Shown here: positions 62,702 through 64,000 of the stretch, in pieces
Layout of the letters: each line of letters begins with the position of its first letter
Position numbering within the stretch: the stretch's first letter is position 1
Origin: Sphingorhabdus wooponensis
GTDB lineage: Bacteria; Pseudomonadota; Alphaproteobacteria; Sphingomonadales; Sphingomonadaceae
DNA length: 64,000 nucleotides
Reading direction: 5' to 3'
Assembly: GCF_003933235.1 (NCBI RefSeq)
Contig: NZ_RWJI01000001.1
Coordinates: 192,001 to 256,000, forward strand
Position numbers and translations under genes: made by a program
Notes under the pieces: model-generated
What the model saw: only the letters and a program-made list of their open reading frames with translations
The model's database searches: none
Told to the model about the DNA's origin: nothing

Positions 62702-63136
62702 ATGTTGCAACCAAAGAAAACAAAGTTCCGTAAGCAATTCAAGGGACGCATTAAGGGCGAAGCCAAGGGCGGGTCTGACCTGAACTTCGGTTCCTACGGC
62801 CTGAAGGCGCTTGAGCCAGAGCGGATTACTGCACGTCAGATCGAAGCGGCTCGTCGCGCGATTACACGTCACATCAAACGTCAGGGACGTTTGTGGATCC
62901 GTATCTTTCCAGACGTGCCAGTCACGAAAAAGCCTGCCGAAGTTCGTCAGGGTAAGGGCAAGGGCTCGGTCGAATATTGGGCAGCCAAGGTTAAGCCTGG
63001 CCGCATCATGTTTGAACTTGATGGCGTTCCTGGTCCACTCGCGGCTGTCGCATTTCAGCGCGCAGCCATGAAACTGCCAATTAAGACCAAGGTCGTGGCG
63101 CGTCTCGGCGACACCTCGCATCTGGGAGCATCATAA
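62702..63136 (+). CDS. rplP: Ribosomal protein L16
   Basis: The 144-residue protein begins [19 protein letters not shown] and has [38 protein letters not shown] and [28 protein letters not shown]. It is full length. It is one base before rpmC. Confidence 0.98.
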   Translation: MLQPKKTKFRKQFKGRIKGEAKGGSDLNFGSYGLKALEPERITARQIEAARRAITRHIKRQGRLWIRIFPDVPVTKKPAEVRQGKGKGSVEYWAAKVKPGRIMFELDGVPGPLAAVAFQRAAMKLPIKTKVVARLGDTSHLGAS

Positions 63137-63137
63137 G

Positions 63138-63347
63138 ATGAGCAAAACCGAAGATCTCCGCGTCAAGAGCGACGATCAGCTTGCTGTTCAGCTCGGCGAA
63201 TTGAAGCGCGAAGCGTTCAACCTGCGTTTCCAATCGGCCACTGGTCAGATGGAAAAGCCGGCACGTGTGCGTGAAGTGCGTCGTGACATCGCCCGCATCA
63301 AAACCCTGCAGGGTGAGCGCCAGCGCGCCGCCGCAAAGTCGGCATAA
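63138..63347 (+). CDS. rpmC: Ribosomal protein L29
   Basis: The 69-residue protein [39 protein letters not shown] is typical of bacterial L29, including the RFQxATGQ segment. It sits at the exit tunnel beside L23. Confidence 0.97.
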   Translation: MSKTEDLRVKSDDQLAVQLGELKREAFNLRFQSATGQMEKPARVREVRRDIARIKTLQGERQRAAAKSA

Positions 63348-63357
63348 GGAGCTACCC

Positions 63358-63624
63358 ATGCCAAAACGTATTCTCACCGGGACTGTAGTCTCCGACAAGA
63401 ATGACAAGACGATTGTCGTTCTGGTCGAGCGCAAAGTAAAGCACCCGCTTTACGGCAAGATCATCCGTCGCACGAAGAAATATCACGCCCATGACGAAAA
63501 CAACGTCGTCAAAGAGGGCCAAGTCGTCCGCATCGAAGAGTGCGCGCCGATTTCTAAGAACAAGACCTGGCGCTTGGTGGCTGATGCCGCTGTAGACCCG
63601 GTCGCAGCAACAACGGAGGATTGA
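63358..63624 (+). CDS. rpsQ: Ribosomal protein S17
   Basis: The protein starts [21 protein letters not shown] at 63358, behind an AAGGAG site. It has the S17 core [46 protein letters not shown]. The open frame extends 31 codons upstream, but those codons are rpmC in another frame. Confidence 0.97.
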   Translation: MPKRILTGTVVSDKNDKTIVVLVERKVKHPLYGKIIRRTKKYHAHDENNVVKEGQVVRIEECAPISKNKTWRLVADAAVDPVAATTED

Positions 63625-63628
63625 TCCC

Positions 63629-63997
63629 ATGATTCAGATGCAATCCAACCTCGATGTTGCGGACAACAGCGGCGCAAAGCGCGTGCAGTGTATTAAGGTG
63701 CTTGGCGGTTCCAAGCGTCGTGTGGCTGGCGTTGGCGACATCATCGTGGTGTCGATCAAGGAAGCTGCTCCGCGTGGTAAGGTGAAGAAGGGTGACGTGC
63801 ACAAGGCCGTCATCGTTCGTACCCGTAAAGACATCCGCCGTGCCGATGGCTCGGTCATTCGCTTCGACTCTAACGCTGCTGTGCTTATCGGTAACAATAA
63901 GGAGCCGATTGGCACACGTATTTTCGGACCAGTTGTTCGTGAATTGCGCGCCAAGAACCACATGAAAATCATCAGCTTGGCACCGGAGGTGCTATAA
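63629..63997 (+). CDS. rplN: Ribosomal protein L14
   Basis: The 122-residue protein [31 protein letters not shown] through [18 protein letters not shown] and [10 protein letters not shown] is full-length L14. It is the last complete gene of the window; the spc operon continues beyond the edge. Confidence 0.98.
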   Translation: MIQMQSNLDVADNSGAKRVQCIKVLGGSKRRVAGVGDIIVVSIKEAAPRGKVKKGDVHKAVIVRTRKDIRRADGSVIRFDSNAAVLIGNNKEPIGTRIFGPVVRELRAKNHMKIISLAPEVL

Positions 63998-64000
63998 CAA

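Noticed and set aside
1-64000. CRISPR arrays
   Set aside because: No regularly spaced direct repeats were seen; the repeats present are dispersed palindromes or duplicated gene ends.

Overview
The window looks like chromosome from an alphaproteobacterium of the order Sphingomonadales (Sphingopyxis/Sphingorhabdus-like). This rests on gene order and on lineage-typical proteins: a DUF6481-type protein after the tRNA locus, hisC/tyrA/plsC/ydcF/MJ0042 zinc-ribbon order, short flagellin, and the str-S10 ribosomal operons with an extended RplC tail. It was judged by eye from sequence, without database searches.

Layout. (1) 1-3.6 kb: flgBCDEFG and the start of a probable flgA, all on the minus strand behind a sigma-54 type promoter. 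(2) 3.7-10 kb: housekeeping genes metW-metX, hisC-tyrA, plsC-ydcF and a zinc-ribbon membrane protein, punctuated by a GGGTCAGGACC-type repeat family whose arms supply stop codons. (3) 10-24.6 kb: the second flagellar block fliS, fliD, flhB, fliRQPONMLKJIHGFE (minus, second sigma-54 type promoter) and a divergent flagellin gene with a sigma-28-like promoter. (4) 24.75-42.1 kb: a 17.3-kb integrated element that splits a tRNA-Thr(CGU) gene in the anticodon loop. Half tRNAs mark both ends and a complete tRNA-Thr copy lies inside, next to the integrase. The element has lower GC, a small replication/maintenance-like module (AAA ATPase, a 287-residue protein and a 289-residue protein with a possible HTH), palindromic GTCGGGT-N-ACCCGAC sites, a catalytic-domain-only tyrosine recombinase, and about eight secreted or lipid-anchored proteins. 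(5) 42.1-53.4 kb: core genes nupC, hupE, a parvulin, galK, galT, ung, gltX, and a type III polyketide synthase/methyltransferase pair. A 1.6-kb islet flanked by 31-bp direct repeats sits at the 3' end of hupE and carries a bacteriocin-like glycine-rich peptide with small membrane proteins. (6) 53.6-64 kb: str operon (rpsL, rpsG, fusA, tuf) and S10/spc operons (rpsJ to rplN), with a strongly structured RNA between rpsJ and rplC.

The most unusual part is 30.2-35.8 kb. Three lipoprotein genes carry related promoter/leader modules. Two of them share a 207-bp module with an identical signal-peptide segment, fused abruptly to unrelated bodies (an FG-GAP-like propeller and a TIM-barrel glycosidase-like protein). 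The two genes sit tail-to-tail with a recombinase gene and with a decayed copy of that recombinase's 3' end. This looks like a surface-lipoprotein cassette array in which the exported body is exchanged behind a constant leader. The mechanism is inferred, not shown.
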